64,000 bases of DNA from JAVMKJ01 sp031732855. Its GTDB lineage: Bacteria > Pseudomonadota > Gammaproteobacteria > Competibacterales > Competibacteraceae. Position numbers and translations under genes: made by a program. Of the stretch, positions 1 to 8,687 are shown one piece after another (position 1 is the first letter of the stretch; each line of letters opens with the position of its first letter). The notes beneath the pieces are model-generated. The model was given only the letters and a program-made list of their open reading frames with translations. It was not told the origin of the DNA and did not search any database. The DNA lies in assembly GCA_031732855.1 (NCBI GenBank), contig JAVMKJ010000120.1, forward strand, positions 26,305-90,304, written 5' to 3'.

Positions 1-2127
1 GGAAAATAGCCCCGTTGCCCGGTAGGACGTGATGAAGTCGAACAACCCGGGGTGGGTGGCGCGATCCCATAGTACCGTCGCCACGACGCCGACCAGGCCC
101 AGTGTCATGCCGGGAACGAACCAGCGTTCCAGCTCCTCGCGTACGGATAGCCCAAAACGCCCGAGCAGACTGGCGAGCAGCAGGGCCCAGGCCAGCCCCT
201 TGGCCACGCGCAAGCCATGGTAAGGGCTCATATGGCTACTGAAGGCGTTGGCATCCACGGGCGGCAACGGCCACAGCGCGATGGCGAGGCTGGCCAGCGT
301 GGAGGCGACGTAGAGCCCCAGCGCCCAAACCACGGAACGGGGTAGCCGAAAACCGGTCCCTGTCCCGGACGGCCAGCGCCACCAGCCCACCGCCAGGGTG
401 GCCAGCACCAGCAGATCCCATTCATTGAAGAATATCCTTCCAGTGAAGGGTGTCAGGTCCAGCACCGGAACCAGAGCGGGCACCACCAGCAGCCAGGCCT
501 GCGGTCGGCGCCACAGCCAAAGAACGTAACCAGCCAAACCTGGCACCAGAACCGGAGCCGCCACCGGCCAGGTAACGGCCAGCCCCACCACCAGGGCACC
601 CAGCATGATCGACAACGCACGCAGGACAGATAAGCCACCGTGGCGGACATCGGCTAGCCCTTCGCTCCCCTCGCCCGCAAGCGGGTGAGGGATTGGGGAA
701 ACGGGCATGACGTGCGTGGAGGGCGCGGAGGGCTGGGATACCCCCATCCGTCCGTCCGTCCGCGCCCGCAACGCGAAGGCCAGCCAATTCAGTGATCCAA
801 GCCCGGACCAAGCCCCAACCGCCGCGATCAACACGTTGGTCGGATCCGGATGCAACCCCACCGCAAACAGCTTGCTCGACTCCACCACCGCCGCCAGAGC
901 GGCGCCGGCGATGACCGCAATCCGGAATGGATGCTGGAATCGCACCTGCCAGGGCCAAATCGCGAAGCCCACGGGCAGGAATAGCCCGAATACCCCGATC
1001 AGGCTGGCCATGGCCGCAGTCTCGGTGGTGAAGTAATGGAAGTAGAACGGCATAAAACGGGCTTCACTCATCTGTTTGCTGGCGGTGCTCCAGCCGCCCC
1101 ATTGCGCGACTGCAAGACCGTTCAGCACGAAGACAGCCAGCACATAGGGCGACAGCGCCCACAGGGCCCAGGGCCGTAACTGGAAGCGACGGTCCTCCAG
1201 AGGACGGGCGAACAGCCAGCCGGACAGCGCCCAGCCCAGGGCAACTCCCAAGGCACGGGTCATCACGGAAAGGCCCTGACTGATCCCGGAATAGACGAAA
1301 ATCTGCAAGAATTCGATCATCAGACCAAACAGTGCCCCGACGACCAATGCCAGCAGATACCCCCTCGGCCCGGAAATCGGGCCATCCCGCCATAGTGCCA
1401 AGCCCACACCGAGGGGAACGACCGCAAGAATTTCAGCAAGTACCGAAGCCACGCAGCGTGAGGCCGACGAACAGGACTCGGACATGAACCCGAGATGAAC
1501 TGTATTGAATTTGTCGGCGAGTTCCCCAGCATTGAGAATGAAATCATACGGAAACAGGCTCAACGCCGCGTAGGCCAAGGTATACAACCCGATCCCGGCC
1601 AACAGGGTCCGGCGGTTGGGATGCGCCGCTTCCCAAGCCAGGCGCCACAACCGTTCGCCCGCCATCGTCCATGCCAGGATGCCGATTGCGCCTCCGAGCC
1701 AGCCGGCCACCAGATCGTTCAGCGAAACGGTGCGCTGGGGAAACAGAATCTGTACGATCTCGATGACCAGAATGAGGGCAACGACCACCGGACCACCCAG
1801 CAGGATCGCGGCCAGCCTGCCGGCACGGGTTGGGGCAATGGATGAAACGTCGTAAGTGGATAAACCATTATTGGCGCGACTCTTGCCCGAAGGCGCACCC
1901 AGCGCACTGGCCACCAGGAATCCAAACGGCACTGCCATAAGCAGGTTCGCGACCCAGTCGGCCCTGCTCGCCAACCCGAGTTTCAACCAGGGCATCGCCA
2001 TCGCCTGCCGCAACCACTCATCGAGCGGCAGCGGGCTAAAGTCAAGGGGGATGAGGTTCAGGTAGACCAGCGTCACCCCATAGAGCAGAGCGAGGATCCA
2101 CAAATGGGTTCTGGATGATGGCAACAT
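1..2127 (-). CDS. VanZ-repeat polytopic membrane protein, C-terminus beyond window
   Basis: At least 709 codons are open from an ATG at 2127 to the left edge with no stop, so the C-terminus is missing. The product is almost entirely hydrophobic. Three successive VanZ-like units can be recognised: residues about 20-150 (WVANLLMAVPFGF, then VIEIVQ and NDLVAGWLGG), about 185-290 (EILAVVPLGVG, then GLMIEFLQIF) and about 340-450 (IGVFGLFLPVGF, then AVVESSKLF and NVLIAAVGAWSG). The part after residue 490 (FFNEWDLLVL, then VPGMTLGLVGVV) resembles O-antigen ligase/polymerase-type EPS proteins, but this is a weaker call. Residues about 474-487 (PIPHPLAGEGSEG) are encoded by a copy of a dispersed palindromic repeat lying in frame. 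VanZ-like proteins are integral membrane proteins of poorly known function. A role in cell-surface polysaccharide handling is inferred only. Confidence 0.8.
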   Translation of the reverse strand, partial: MLPSSRTHLWILALLYGVTLVYLNLIPLDFSPLPLDEWLRQAMAMPWLKLGLASRADWVANLLMAVPFGFLVASALGAPSGKSRANNGLSTYDVSSIAPTRAGRLAAILLGGPVVVALILVIEIVQILFPQRTVSLNDLVAGWLGGAIGILAWTMAGERLWRLAWEAAHPNRRTLLAGIGLYTLAYAALSLFPYDFILNAGELADKFNTVHLGFMSESCSSASRCVASVLAEILAVVPLGVGLALWRDGPISGPRGYLLALVVGALFGLMIEFLQIFVYSGISQGLSVMTRALGVALGWALSGWLFARPLEDRRFQLRPWALWALSPYVLAVFVLNGLAVAQWGGWSTASKQMSEARFMPFYFHYFTTETAAMASLIGVFGLFLPVGFAIWPWQVRFQHPFRIAVIAGAALAAVVESSKLFAVGLHPDPTNVLIAAVGAWSGLGSLNWLAFALRARTDGRMGVSQPSAPSTHVMPVSPIPHPLAGEGSEGLADVRHGGLSVLRALSIMLGALVVGLAVTWPVAAPVLVPGLAGYVLWLWRRPQAWLLVVPALVPVLDLTPFTGRIFFNEWDLLVLATLAVGWWRWPSGTGTGFRLPRSVVWALGLYVASTLASLAIALWPLPPVDANAFSSHMSPYHGLRVAKGLAWALLLASLLGRFGLSVREELERWFVPGMTLGLVGVVATVLWDRATHPGLFDFITSYRATGLFS
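668..706. repeat. Dispersed palindromic repeat inside the VanZ-type gene
   Basis: CCCTCGCCCGCAAGCGGGTGAGG plus flanks forms a GC-rich stem of the same family as copies near 3195, 5200, 9360, 22425, 24385, 29124 and 37606. Here it lies in frame in a coding sequence and encodes a proline/glycine-rich linker between two membrane regions. Confidence 0.7.
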
Positions 2128-2343
2128 GGAGTTCCAACTGCGCGGAAGCGACCGGCGAGGGGGACGAGAAATTTGGAAGATTATAGTCGAGGGAGTCTCG
2201 CTCCATGCGGGATGAACAATTACCCTGAACGCCATCGATCTTCGAACCGCCAAACTGTGGTCGTCGATCCACGAACTGGATAGAAATGCAAATGGCTCAA
2301 TATGGATTCCGGACTGCTGGGAGCGGTTTGCCTTGGCAGGGGG

Positions 2344-3159
2344 TCACCATCCCCGTTGAATTTGTTGTCTCTCGCCTGCGGCGGCCGGCTGAAACCAGGC
2401 CAGCCACGAGTGCAGTTTCACCACCTCGCCGACGATGAGCAGGGCCGGGGAACGCGCGCCAGCGCCTTCCAGCAGTCCCGGCAATTCAGCGATGGTGGCG
2501 ATGTGAACTTGCTGTTGCGGGGTGGTGCCCCGCTCCACCAGCGCCGCCGGCATGTCCGCCGCCATGCCGTGCTCGCGCAACCGGCCGCAGATGTGGCCGA
2601 CGCTCTTCAAGCCCATGTAGAACACCACGGTCTGCCGTGGCTGCACCAGCGCCGGCCAGTTCAGATCCAGATCGCCGTCCTTGAGATGGCCGGTGACGAA
2701 CACGCAGGCCTGGGCGTAATCGCGATGGGTCAGGGGAATGCCGGCGTAGGCCGCGCAACCGGCCGCGGCAGTCACGCCCGGCACCACCTGGAACGGGATG
2801 CCGGCCGTCATCAGGGTCTGAATTTCCTCGCCGCCGCGGCCGAAGATAAAAGGATCGCCGCCTTTCAGCCGCAACACCCGCCTGCCTTGCCGGGCCAGAT
2901 CCACCAGCAATCGGTTAATCTCATCCTGCGGCAGGGTGTGATGGTCTGGCTCCTTGCCGACGAAGATACGTTCGACCCCCGGCTCCAGCAATTCCAGAAC
3001 GTCCGCGCCGACCAGTCGGTCGTACACCGCCACATCGGCCTGCTTCATCAGCCGCAGCGCCTTCAGCGTCAACAGTTCCGGATCGCCGGGGCCGGCGCCC
3101 ACCAGATACACCTCGCCGACCGGGGGCCGGGCCGGGGCTGGATTCCGTTGTTCTGTCAT
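2344..3159 (-). CDS. cobA: Uroporphyrinogen-III C-methyltransferase (SUMT)
   Basis: This 271-residue protein has the full set of SUMT signatures. VYLVGAGPGDPELLTLKA near residue 17 is the tetrapyrrole methylase signature, followed by VAVYDRLV, LRLKGGDPFIFGRGGEE, PGVTAA and GIPLTHRDYA. SUMT uses two S-adenosylmethionine molecules to convert uroporphyrinogen III to precorrin-2, the branch point to cobalamin and siroheme. The length is that of a stand-alone SUMT; there is no CysG-type dehydrogenase/chelatase domain. It is the last gene of a minus-strand run after cbiB and the threonine-phosphate decarboxylase gene. About 80 bases separate it from the latter, and they hold a copy of the dispersed GGGGAAGGGG-type repeat. 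Confidence 0.96.
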   Translation of the reverse strand: MTEQRNPAPARPPVGEVYLVGAGPGDPELLTLKALRLMKQADVAVYDRLVGADVLELLEPGVERIFVGKEPDHHTLPQDEINRLLVDLARQGRRVLRLKGGDPFIFGRGGEEIQTLMTAGIPFQVVPGVTAAAGCAAYAGIPLTHRDYAQACVFVTGHLKDGDLDLNWPALVQPRQTVVFYMGLKSVGHICGRLREHGMAADMPAALVERGTTPQQQVHIATIAELPGLLEGAGARSPALLIVGEVVKLHSWLAWFQPAAAGERQQIQRGW

Positions 3160-3187
3160 TTTCGCTCAAACCCGTCCGCGCATCGTT

Positions 3188-3240
3188 TCGACCCTCACCC
3201 CTCACCCTCGCCCGCCAGCGGGGAAGGGGCGCCAAATTTC
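3188..3240. repeat. Dispersed palindromic repeat between cobD and cobA
   Basis: The spacer carries CCCTCACCCCTCACCCTCGCC followed by AGCGGGGAAGGGGC, a copy of the same repeat family as at 668 and 5200. Confidence 0.55.
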
Positions 3241-4240
3241 AGGCATCCCGCAGCCGCTCGGCGCGAACTCCGGCCAAGGCCATCTCCAGCCGCCGCCAGG
3301 CCGGTTCCGCCCCGGGCAGTCCGAACCGCAGCCCCGGCGGGTCGACGAAACGCCGGACCAGGATGCCCCGTCGCGCCAAGGCGTCCTGCCAATATTCGGC
3401 GTCCGGCAACGGTACCCATTGAAACAGGGCCGTGCCGTCCGCCACCGGCAGGCCCTGCCGCTTCAGCAGGTCCGCCAGCCGCTTACCAGATCGGGCAAGC
3501 ATCATCCGCGTCCGCTCCTGCCAGTCCCGATCGGCCAGCGCTCGCGCGGCCACCCAACGGCTGGGACCCGTAACCGTCCACGGCCCCAACTGCTCCAGCG
3601 CCCGCTCCAGCAGCCCCGGCTCCGCCAGCAGGAACCCAACCCGAGCGCCCGCCAGTCCGAAAAACTTACCCAGCGAGCGCAACACGATCAGCCCCGGCAG
3701 GCCGGCCTGAACCGCCAGGCTTTCCTCTGGGGTAGCATCCGCGAACGCTTCGTCCACCACCAGCCAACCGCCCCGCTCCGCCAGCCGCGCCCGCCAGTCC
3801 AGCAGGGTCGCCGGGGCAAACCGCATACCGGTGGGATTGTTGGGATTGACCACCACCAGCACGTTCGACCGATCCAGGGCTGCATCCAACGCCTCGGCAG
3901 CCAGCAACTCGACCCGATGGCCGGCCCATCGCCAGGCGTGGGCATGTTCGGCGTAGGTGGGACCCAGCACCCCTGCCCGGCCCGGATCGAGCAACCGCGG
4001 CAACGCCTGAATCGCGGCTTGCGAACCCGCCACCGGCAACACGTTCGCGGTTCCGAAATAAGCCGTCGCCGCCGATTCCAGCCCATCGTCCGGTTCGGGC
4101 AGCCGCTGCCAGGCGGTCGCGGGAATCGCCGGAACCGGCCAGCCGTTCGGGTTGATGCCGGTGGACAAGTCCAGCCAGTCGTTCGACGGAATGTGATAGC
4201 GCTCCGCCGCCGCGCGCAGAGCGCCGCCGTGCTCAAGCAA
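3239..4240 (-). CDS. cobD: Threonine-phosphate decarboxylase
   Basis: The 333-residue protein is a pyridoxal-phosphate enzyme of aminotransferase fold type I. It starts MLEHGGALRAAAERYHIP and continues with DLSTGINPNGWP, typical of CobD/CobC. VVNPNNPTG lies in the middle, and LRSLGKFFGLAGARVGF holds the PLP-binding lysine. The family decarboxylates L-threonine-O-3-phosphate to (R)-1-amino-2-propanol phosphate, the linker arm that CbiB attaches to adenosylcobyric acid. Its start overlaps the end of cbiB by 8 bases, which suggests translational coupling. The product name fits both the Salmonella name CobD and the Pseudomonas name CobC. Confidence 0.95.
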   Translation of the reverse strand: MLEHGGALRAAAERYHIPSNDWLDLSTGINPNGWPVPAIPATAWQRLPEPDDGLESAATAYFGTANVLPVAGSQAAIQALPRLLDPGRAGVLGPTYAEHAHAWRWAGHRVELLAAEALDAALDRSNVLVVVNPNNPTGMRFAPATLLDWRARLAERGGWLVVDEAFADATPEESLAVQAGLPGLIVLRSLGKFFGLAGARVGFLLAEPGLLERALEQLGPWTVTGPSRWVAARALADRDWQERTRMMLARSGKRLADLLKRQGLPVADGTALFQWVPLPDAEYWQDALARRGILVRRFVDPPGLRFGLPGAEPAWRRLEMALAGVRAERLRDA

Positions 4241-5156
4241 GGACCAGCCCTCCCAAAGCGATGGCGCTCAGCCACAACCACAGCGCCCGTCGCACCAGCG
4301 CCACCGCCCGGCCGATATCCTCGGCGCGCGGCGCCAGTCCCTCCCCCAGAGCCGGACGCGAAACCCATTCGCCGTGATAGCGGGCCTGGCCACCCAGCGC
4401 CAATCCGAGCGCGCCCGCCCCCGCTGCCATCACCGGGCCGGCGTTGGGGCTTTTCCAAACCGGCGCCTGCTCTCGCCAACAACGCCAGGCCAGCGCCGGT
4501 TGCGGTCCGACCAGCACGTAACTCAGGGCGGTCAGGCGCGCAGGCGCCAGGTTCAGGATATCGTCCAGCCGCGCCGCCGCCCAGCCGAAATCCCGGTAAC
4601 GCGGGGTCCGGTAACCCCACAGGGCATCGAGCGTGTTGGCCAGCCGGTGCAGCACCACGCCCGGCGCACCTGCCAAGGCGAACCAGAACAGCGCTCCAAA
4701 AATGGCGTCGCAGCCGTTTTCCAACACCGATTCCACTGTGGCCCGGCTGATCTGCTCCTCATCGAGATCGTCGGTATCGCGGCTGACGATCAGACCAACC
4801 CGCTCGCGCGCCAGCGGCAGATCGCCTGCTCGCAGCGCCGCCGCCACGGCTTCGGCGTGTTCGGCCAGACTCCGCGCGCCGACGGCCAGATACAGCAACC
4901 CCAGCGCCACCGCCAAACCGAGTAGCGGAATCGCCGCCAGCAACCAGGCGGCGACGGTGCACGGAACCAGCAACAGGAGCACCGCGCCGATGCCTCGCGC
5001 CTGCCGCGCCTCGGCGTTCAATTCCGGCGGCCCGTAGCCGAGCGCCTCCACCCGTTGCGTCAGCCAGCCGAACCCCACCAGCGGATGCCAGCGGCGCGGC
5101 TCGCCCAGCAAGTGGTCGAGCAGCACCGCGCCGACGCACAGCAGCGCGGTCAGCAT
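4233..5156 (-). CDS. cbiB: Adenosylcobinamide-phosphate synthase
   Basis: This 307-residue membrane protein has several hydrophobic helices. The family signatures LDHLLGEPRRWHPLVGFG at the N-terminus, VGLIVSRDTDDLDEEQ, RATVESVLENGCDAI and ALWGYRTPRYRDFGWAAARLDD are all visible. CbiB joins aminopropanol phosphate, or ethanolamine phosphate, to cobyric acid at the membrane. The start is 163 bases from the divergent cobQ, so the two cobalamin units probably share a promoter region. The next gene on this strand makes the substrate of this enzyme. Confidence 0.96.
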   Translation of the reverse strand: MLTALLCVGAVLLDHLLGEPRRWHPLVGFGWLTQRVEALGYGPPELNAEARQARGIGAVLLLLVPCTVAAWLLAAIPLLGLAVALGLLYLAVGARSLAEHAEAVAAALRAGDLPLARERVGLIVSRDTDDLDEEQISRATVESVLENGCDAIFGALFWFALAGAPGVVLHRLANTLDALWGYRTPRYRDFGWAAARLDDILNLAPARLTALSYVLVGPQPALAWRCWREQAPVWKSPNAGPVMAAGAGALGLALGGQARYHGEWVSRPALGEGLAPRAEDIGRAVALVRRALWLWLSAIALGGLVLA

Positions 5157-5197
5157 AAGGTCCCCATCGCTCTTCCGGAGAGGCTCAGCATAATGCT

Positions 5198-5235
5198 CCC
5201 CTCGCCCTCTGGGAGAGGGGTCGGGGGTGAGGGCT
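5198..5235. repeat. Dispersed palindromic repeat in the cbiB/cobQ intergenic region
   Basis: CTCGCCCTCTGGGAGAGGGG followed by TCGGGGGTGAGGGCT is a copy of the CCTCTCCC/GGGAGAGG repeat family. It sits between two divergent starts, where it could also affect the promoters. Confidence 0.6.
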
Positions 5236-5319
5236 ATCGTTCAATCGCATCGTGCTCTCGGGCATTTCCAGAGGGTGCTAGTGTAGCCAAAAACCCAGTG
5301 TTTCCGTCAAAATCCTGCC

Positions 5320-6792
5320 ATGAATGCTAAAACCCTCATGATTCAGGGCACGACCTCCGACGCCGGCAAAAGCATCATGGTCGCCGGTCTTTGCCGTTTG
5401 CTGGCGCGGCGTGGCGTGCGGGTGGTTCCGTTCAAACCCCAGAACATGGCCCTCAACAGCGCCGTCACCGTGGACGGCGGCGAAATCGGCCGCGCCCAGG
5501 CGGTGCAGGCGCAAGCGGCTTTTCTGGAACCGCACACCGACATGAACCCGGTGCTGCTCAAACCCAACACCGACATCGGCGCCCAAGTCATCATCCACGG
5601 CAAGGCGCTGGCCAACATGGACGCCCGCCGCTATCACGACTACAAGCCGGTGGCGATGCGGGCGGTGCTGGAATCCTACGAGCGACTGCGCGCGGCCTAC
5701 GACTTCGTGCTGGTGGAAGGCGCCGGCAGTCCGGCGGAAATCAATTTGCGCGACAAGGACATCGCCAACATGGGTTTCGCCGAGACGGTGGACTGCCCGG
5801 TGTGGCTGGTCGGCGACATCGACCGGGGCGGCGTGTTCGCCCATCTGTACGGCACGCTGGCCCTGCTGGCGCGCAGCGAACGGGCGCGCATCACCGGCCT
5901 CATCATCAACCGCTTCCGGGGCGATGTCAGCCTGCTGATGCCTGGGTTGGACTGGCTGACCCAGGAAACCGGCAAGCCGGTGCTGGGCGTGCTGCCCTAC
6001 CTGCAAGGCTTGCATCTCGAAGCCGAGGACGCCCTGCCGCGCGAACCCGCCGTGACCAAGGACGCCGAACTGCTGCGGGTCACCGTCCCCGTGCTGGCGC
6101 GGATCAGCAACCACACCGATCTCGATCCCTTGCGGCTGCATCCGCAAGTCGAAGTCCGTTGGGTACGTCCGGGCCAAGCCATTCCGCCCGCCGATCTGAT
6201 CATTCTGCCCGGCAGCAAAAGCACGCGCGGCGACCTGCGCCGGCTCCGCGAACAGGGTTGGGATCAAGACATCCATCGCCATCTGCGCTACGGCGGCAAA
6301 CTGATCGGCATTTGCGGCGGCTTTCAAATGCTGGGGCGCTGGGTCCACGATCCCGCCGGCTTGGAAGGCGAACCGGGCAGCAGTCCCGGTCTCGGCTTCC
6401 TGGACTTTGAAACCACGCTGGAGCCGGAAAAACAACTGCATCGGGTCGAGGGTCGACTGCTACTTGGCGACGCCTTCGCGACCGGCTACGAAATCCACGC
6501 CGGAGTGAGCGCTGGCCCGGCGTTGAACCATCCCGCCACCCGGCTGACCGACGGCCGTCCGGATGGCGCGCTGTCGGACGACGGGCAAATTCTCGGCACG
6601 TACTTGCATGGGCTGTTCGACGCCGCTACGGCCCGCGATGCGCTGTTGCGGTGGGCCGGTCTGGCGGTGCGAGAAACGCCGGATTACCGGCAATTACGAG
6701 AAGATGGTATAAATAGGCTGGCGGATGCGATTGAAACGCATCTGGATTTGCGCTCGCTGGAAACCGTAATCCACTTCCGTAAACACCCCTGA
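5320..6792 (+). CDS. cobQ: Cobyric acid synthase
   Basis: The 490-residue protein has the two domains of CobQ/CbiP. The N-terminal dethiobiotin-synthetase-like amidoligase domain shows MIQGTTSDAGKS and VPFKPQNMALNS, then LVEGAGSPAEINLRDKDIANMG and VGDIDRGGVFA. The C-terminal class I glutamine amidotransferase domain has IILPGSKSTRGDL, the nucleophile cysteine in IGICGGFQMLG, and YEIHAGVS. It amidates adenosylcobyrinic acid a,c-diamide at four positions using glutamine and ATP. It is transcribed away from cbiB. The ATG at 5320 gives the canonical MNAKTLMIQG start. Confidence 0.97.
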   Translation: MNAKTLMIQGTTSDAGKSIMVAGLCRLLARRGVRVVPFKPQNMALNSAVTVDGGEIGRAQAVQAQAAFLEPHTDMNPVLLKPNTDIGAQVIIHGKALANMDARRYHDYKPVAMRAVLESYERLRAAYDFVLVEGAGSPAEINLRDKDIANMGFAETVDCPVWLVGDIDRGGVFAHLYGTLALLARSERARITGLIINRFRGDVSLLMPGLDWLTQETGKPVLGVLPYLQGLHLEAEDALPREPAVTKDAELLRVTVPVLARISNHTDLDPLRLHPQVEVRWVRPGQAIPPADLIILPGSKSTRGDLRRLREQGWDQDIHRHLRYGGKLIGICGGFQMLGRWVHDPAGLEGEPGSSPGLGFLDFETTLEPEKQLHRVEGRLLLGDAFATGYEIHAGVSAGPALNHPATRLTDGRPDGALSDDGQILGTYLHGLFDAATARDALLRWAGLAVRETPDYRQLREDGINRLADAIETHLDLRSLETVIHFRKHP

Positions 6793-6846
6793 CCGAGGGT
6801 TGCGTTATCATTGGTTCGGACAGGTGGCTGGAATAAGGAGAGTCCC

Positions 6847-8634
6847 GTGCAGCGCTTTCCCTACGGCATCGCCGACTTCGCCGCGATTATTGACGAAGGC
6901 TATTTCTATGTGGACCGCACCGACCGGATTCCGCTGATCGAAGGGGCGGGCAAACAGTTGCTGTTCCTCCGTCCGCGTCGTTTCGGCAAAAGCCTGTGGC
7001 TGTCCACGCTCGAGAACTATTACGACCTGGCGCGGACCGACCATTTCGAGCGACTGTTCGGCGGGCTGAAAATTGGCCGAAACCCTACCCCGCTGCGCAA
7101 CCGCTACTTCGTCATGCGCTGGGATTTTTCGGCGGTCGATCCCGGCAGCGATCTGAACGCGATCCGGCGCTCCCTGTTCAATCACGTCAATGTCCGCATC
7201 AAGGACGCCATCGCCCGCTACGGCGACTGGCTGGACGGGCGGGTTGAGGTCAACCCGGAAGACGGCCTGGCCTCCTTGCAATCGCTGCTCAGCGCGGTGT
7301 CCCGGACGCCCCACAAGCTCTATCTGCTGGTGGACGAATACGACAACTTCGCCAACGAAGTGATGATCGGCCCGCTGCGCGACGCGGGTCGTTACGAAGA
7401 ACTGGTGGAGGGCGAAGGGATCATCAAGACCCTGTTCAAGGTGGTCAAGAGCGGAGCCAGCGGCAGCGGGATCGACCGGGTGTTCCTGACCGGCGTGTCG
7501 CCGGTGGTGCTCAGCGACATGACCAGCGGCTACAACGTCGCCAAGGACATCACCCACCTCGACGAGTACTACGATCTCTGCGGCTTCACCACCGGAGAAC
7601 TGGCCGAAGCCCTGGCGAAGGTTCTGGCAGCGCGGTCGCTACCGGACGAGCGAGCGCCGGAGATTCTTGACTTTATCCGGCGCTTCTACAACGGCTACCG
7701 GTTCGGCGAAGGAGATAACCCGCTGCTCTACAACCCGACCCTGGCGCTGTATTTCCTGGACTACTTCGGTCGCTACGGCCGCTACCCGCGCCAAATGCTG
7801 GACGACAACCTGGCGATGGACCGGAACCGGATCCAGTACGTGGCCCGGCTGCCGCACGGCGAGACGCTGGTCAACGCGGCGCTGAACCCCGCCAAACCGC
7901 TCGCCATCGCCCAACTGGTCAACCGCTTCGGGGTGCGGGACATGCTGACCGCGCCGCGCGATCCCGCTTTTCTCGCCTCCTTGCTCTACTACTTCGGCGT
8001 TCTCACTCTCGCCGGGCGGGACGCCTTGGGCAGGCTGCAACTGACCATTCCCAATCAGGTGATTGGCAAGCTGTACGTCGAGCGGCTCCAGGAACAGGTG
8101 TTGCCGGACTACGACGACCAGGCGCAGCGGCAAGCGGTGGTGGAACGGTTCTACGCCACCGGCGATCTCAGCCCGTTGTGCGATTTCCTCGAACAGCATT
8201 ACTTCAAGGTATTCGACAACCGCGACCTGCGCTGGAGCAACGAGCTGGTGGTCAAAACCGCCTTTCTGGTGACGCTGTTCAACGACACGTTTTACCTGAT
8301 GGACTCGGAACCGGCGCTGGGACGGGGCTACGGCGACCTGCTGCTGCGGGTGCGCCCCGATATGCGCCAATACGCCCTGCTCGATCATCTGCTGGAATTC
8401 AAGGCGGTCGGTCTCAAGGCCGTCGGCTTGACCGGCGCCGAACTGGCGACGAAAAAGCGGGAGGAATTGCGCGCGCTGCCGGCGGTGGCGGACGCCTTGC
8501 GGGAGGCGGAAACGCAACTGGCGCAGTATCGTCAGACCCTGGAAGCGGACGGCGGCCCGCTCAGGCTGCACGCGCACGCGGTGGTCTGCATCGGGCTGGA
8601 GCGGCTGGTTTTCGCCGCCCGCGAAATTGAATGA
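6847..8634 (+). CDS. AAA-ATPase-like / PD-(D/E)XK nuclease family protein (DUF1703 type)
   Basis: The protein is 595 residues long from a GTG at 6847, chosen because AAGGAG ends 6 bases upstream. The N-terminal half is the AAA-ATPase-like domain: FPYGIADFAAI, YVDRT, then the atypical Walker A LFLRPRRFGKS, and YLLVDEYDNF as Walker B. The C-terminal third has the DUF1703 PD-(D/E)XK fold with DLLLRVRP and LLEFKAVG, an E-x-K active site motif. Members are abundant in gut and sludge bacteria, and their biological role is not established. A short direct repeat, KAVGLKAVGL, follows the motif. It stands alone between cobQ and an L,D-transpeptidase and is probably accessory DNA. Confidence 0.9.
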   Translation: MQRFPYGIADFAAIIDEGYFYVDRTDRIPLIEGAGKQLLFLRPRRFGKSLWLSTLENYYDLARTDHFERLFGGLKIGRNPTPLRNRYFVMRWDFSAVDPGSDLNAIRRSLFNHVNVRIKDAIARYGDWLDGRVEVNPEDGLASLQSLLSAVSRTPHKLYLLVDEYDNFANEVMIGPLRDAGRYEELVEGEGIIKTLFKVVKSGASGSGIDRVFLTGVSPVVLSDMTSGYNVAKDITHLDEYYDLCGFTTGELAEALAKVLAARSLPDERAPEILDFIRRFYNGYRFGEGDNPLLYNPTLALYFLDYFGRYGRYPRQMLDDNLAMDRNRIQYVARLPHGETLVNAALNPAKPLAIAQLVNRFGVRDMLTAPRDPAFLASLLYYFGVLTLAGRDALGRLQLTIPNQVIGKLYVERLQEQVLPDYDDQAQRQAVVERFYATGDLSPLCDFLEQHYFKVFDNRDLRWSNELVVKTAFLVTLFNDTFYLMDSEPALGRGYGDLLLRVRPDMRQYALLDHLLEFKAVGLKAVGLTGAELATKKREELRALPAVADALREAETQLAQYRQTLEADGGPLRLHAHAVVCIGLERLVFAAREIE

Positions 8635-8687
8635 CGAGCAACGCGTTGTTTTGGATACTATTTTCCTGATCTATTGCCCGATCAGCC

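Noticed and set aside
2302..5139. Very long plus-strand frames opposite cobA, cobD and cbiB (for example 2954-4750)
   Set aside because: They are antisense shadows of high-GC genes; the minus-strand products are clear family members, and the shadow peptides are Arg/Pro-rich low-complexity.
6811..6846. Upstream TTG start for the AAA-ATPase gene
   Set aside because: The GTG at 6847 has a good AAGGAG at the right distance, and the family sequence begins right after it.
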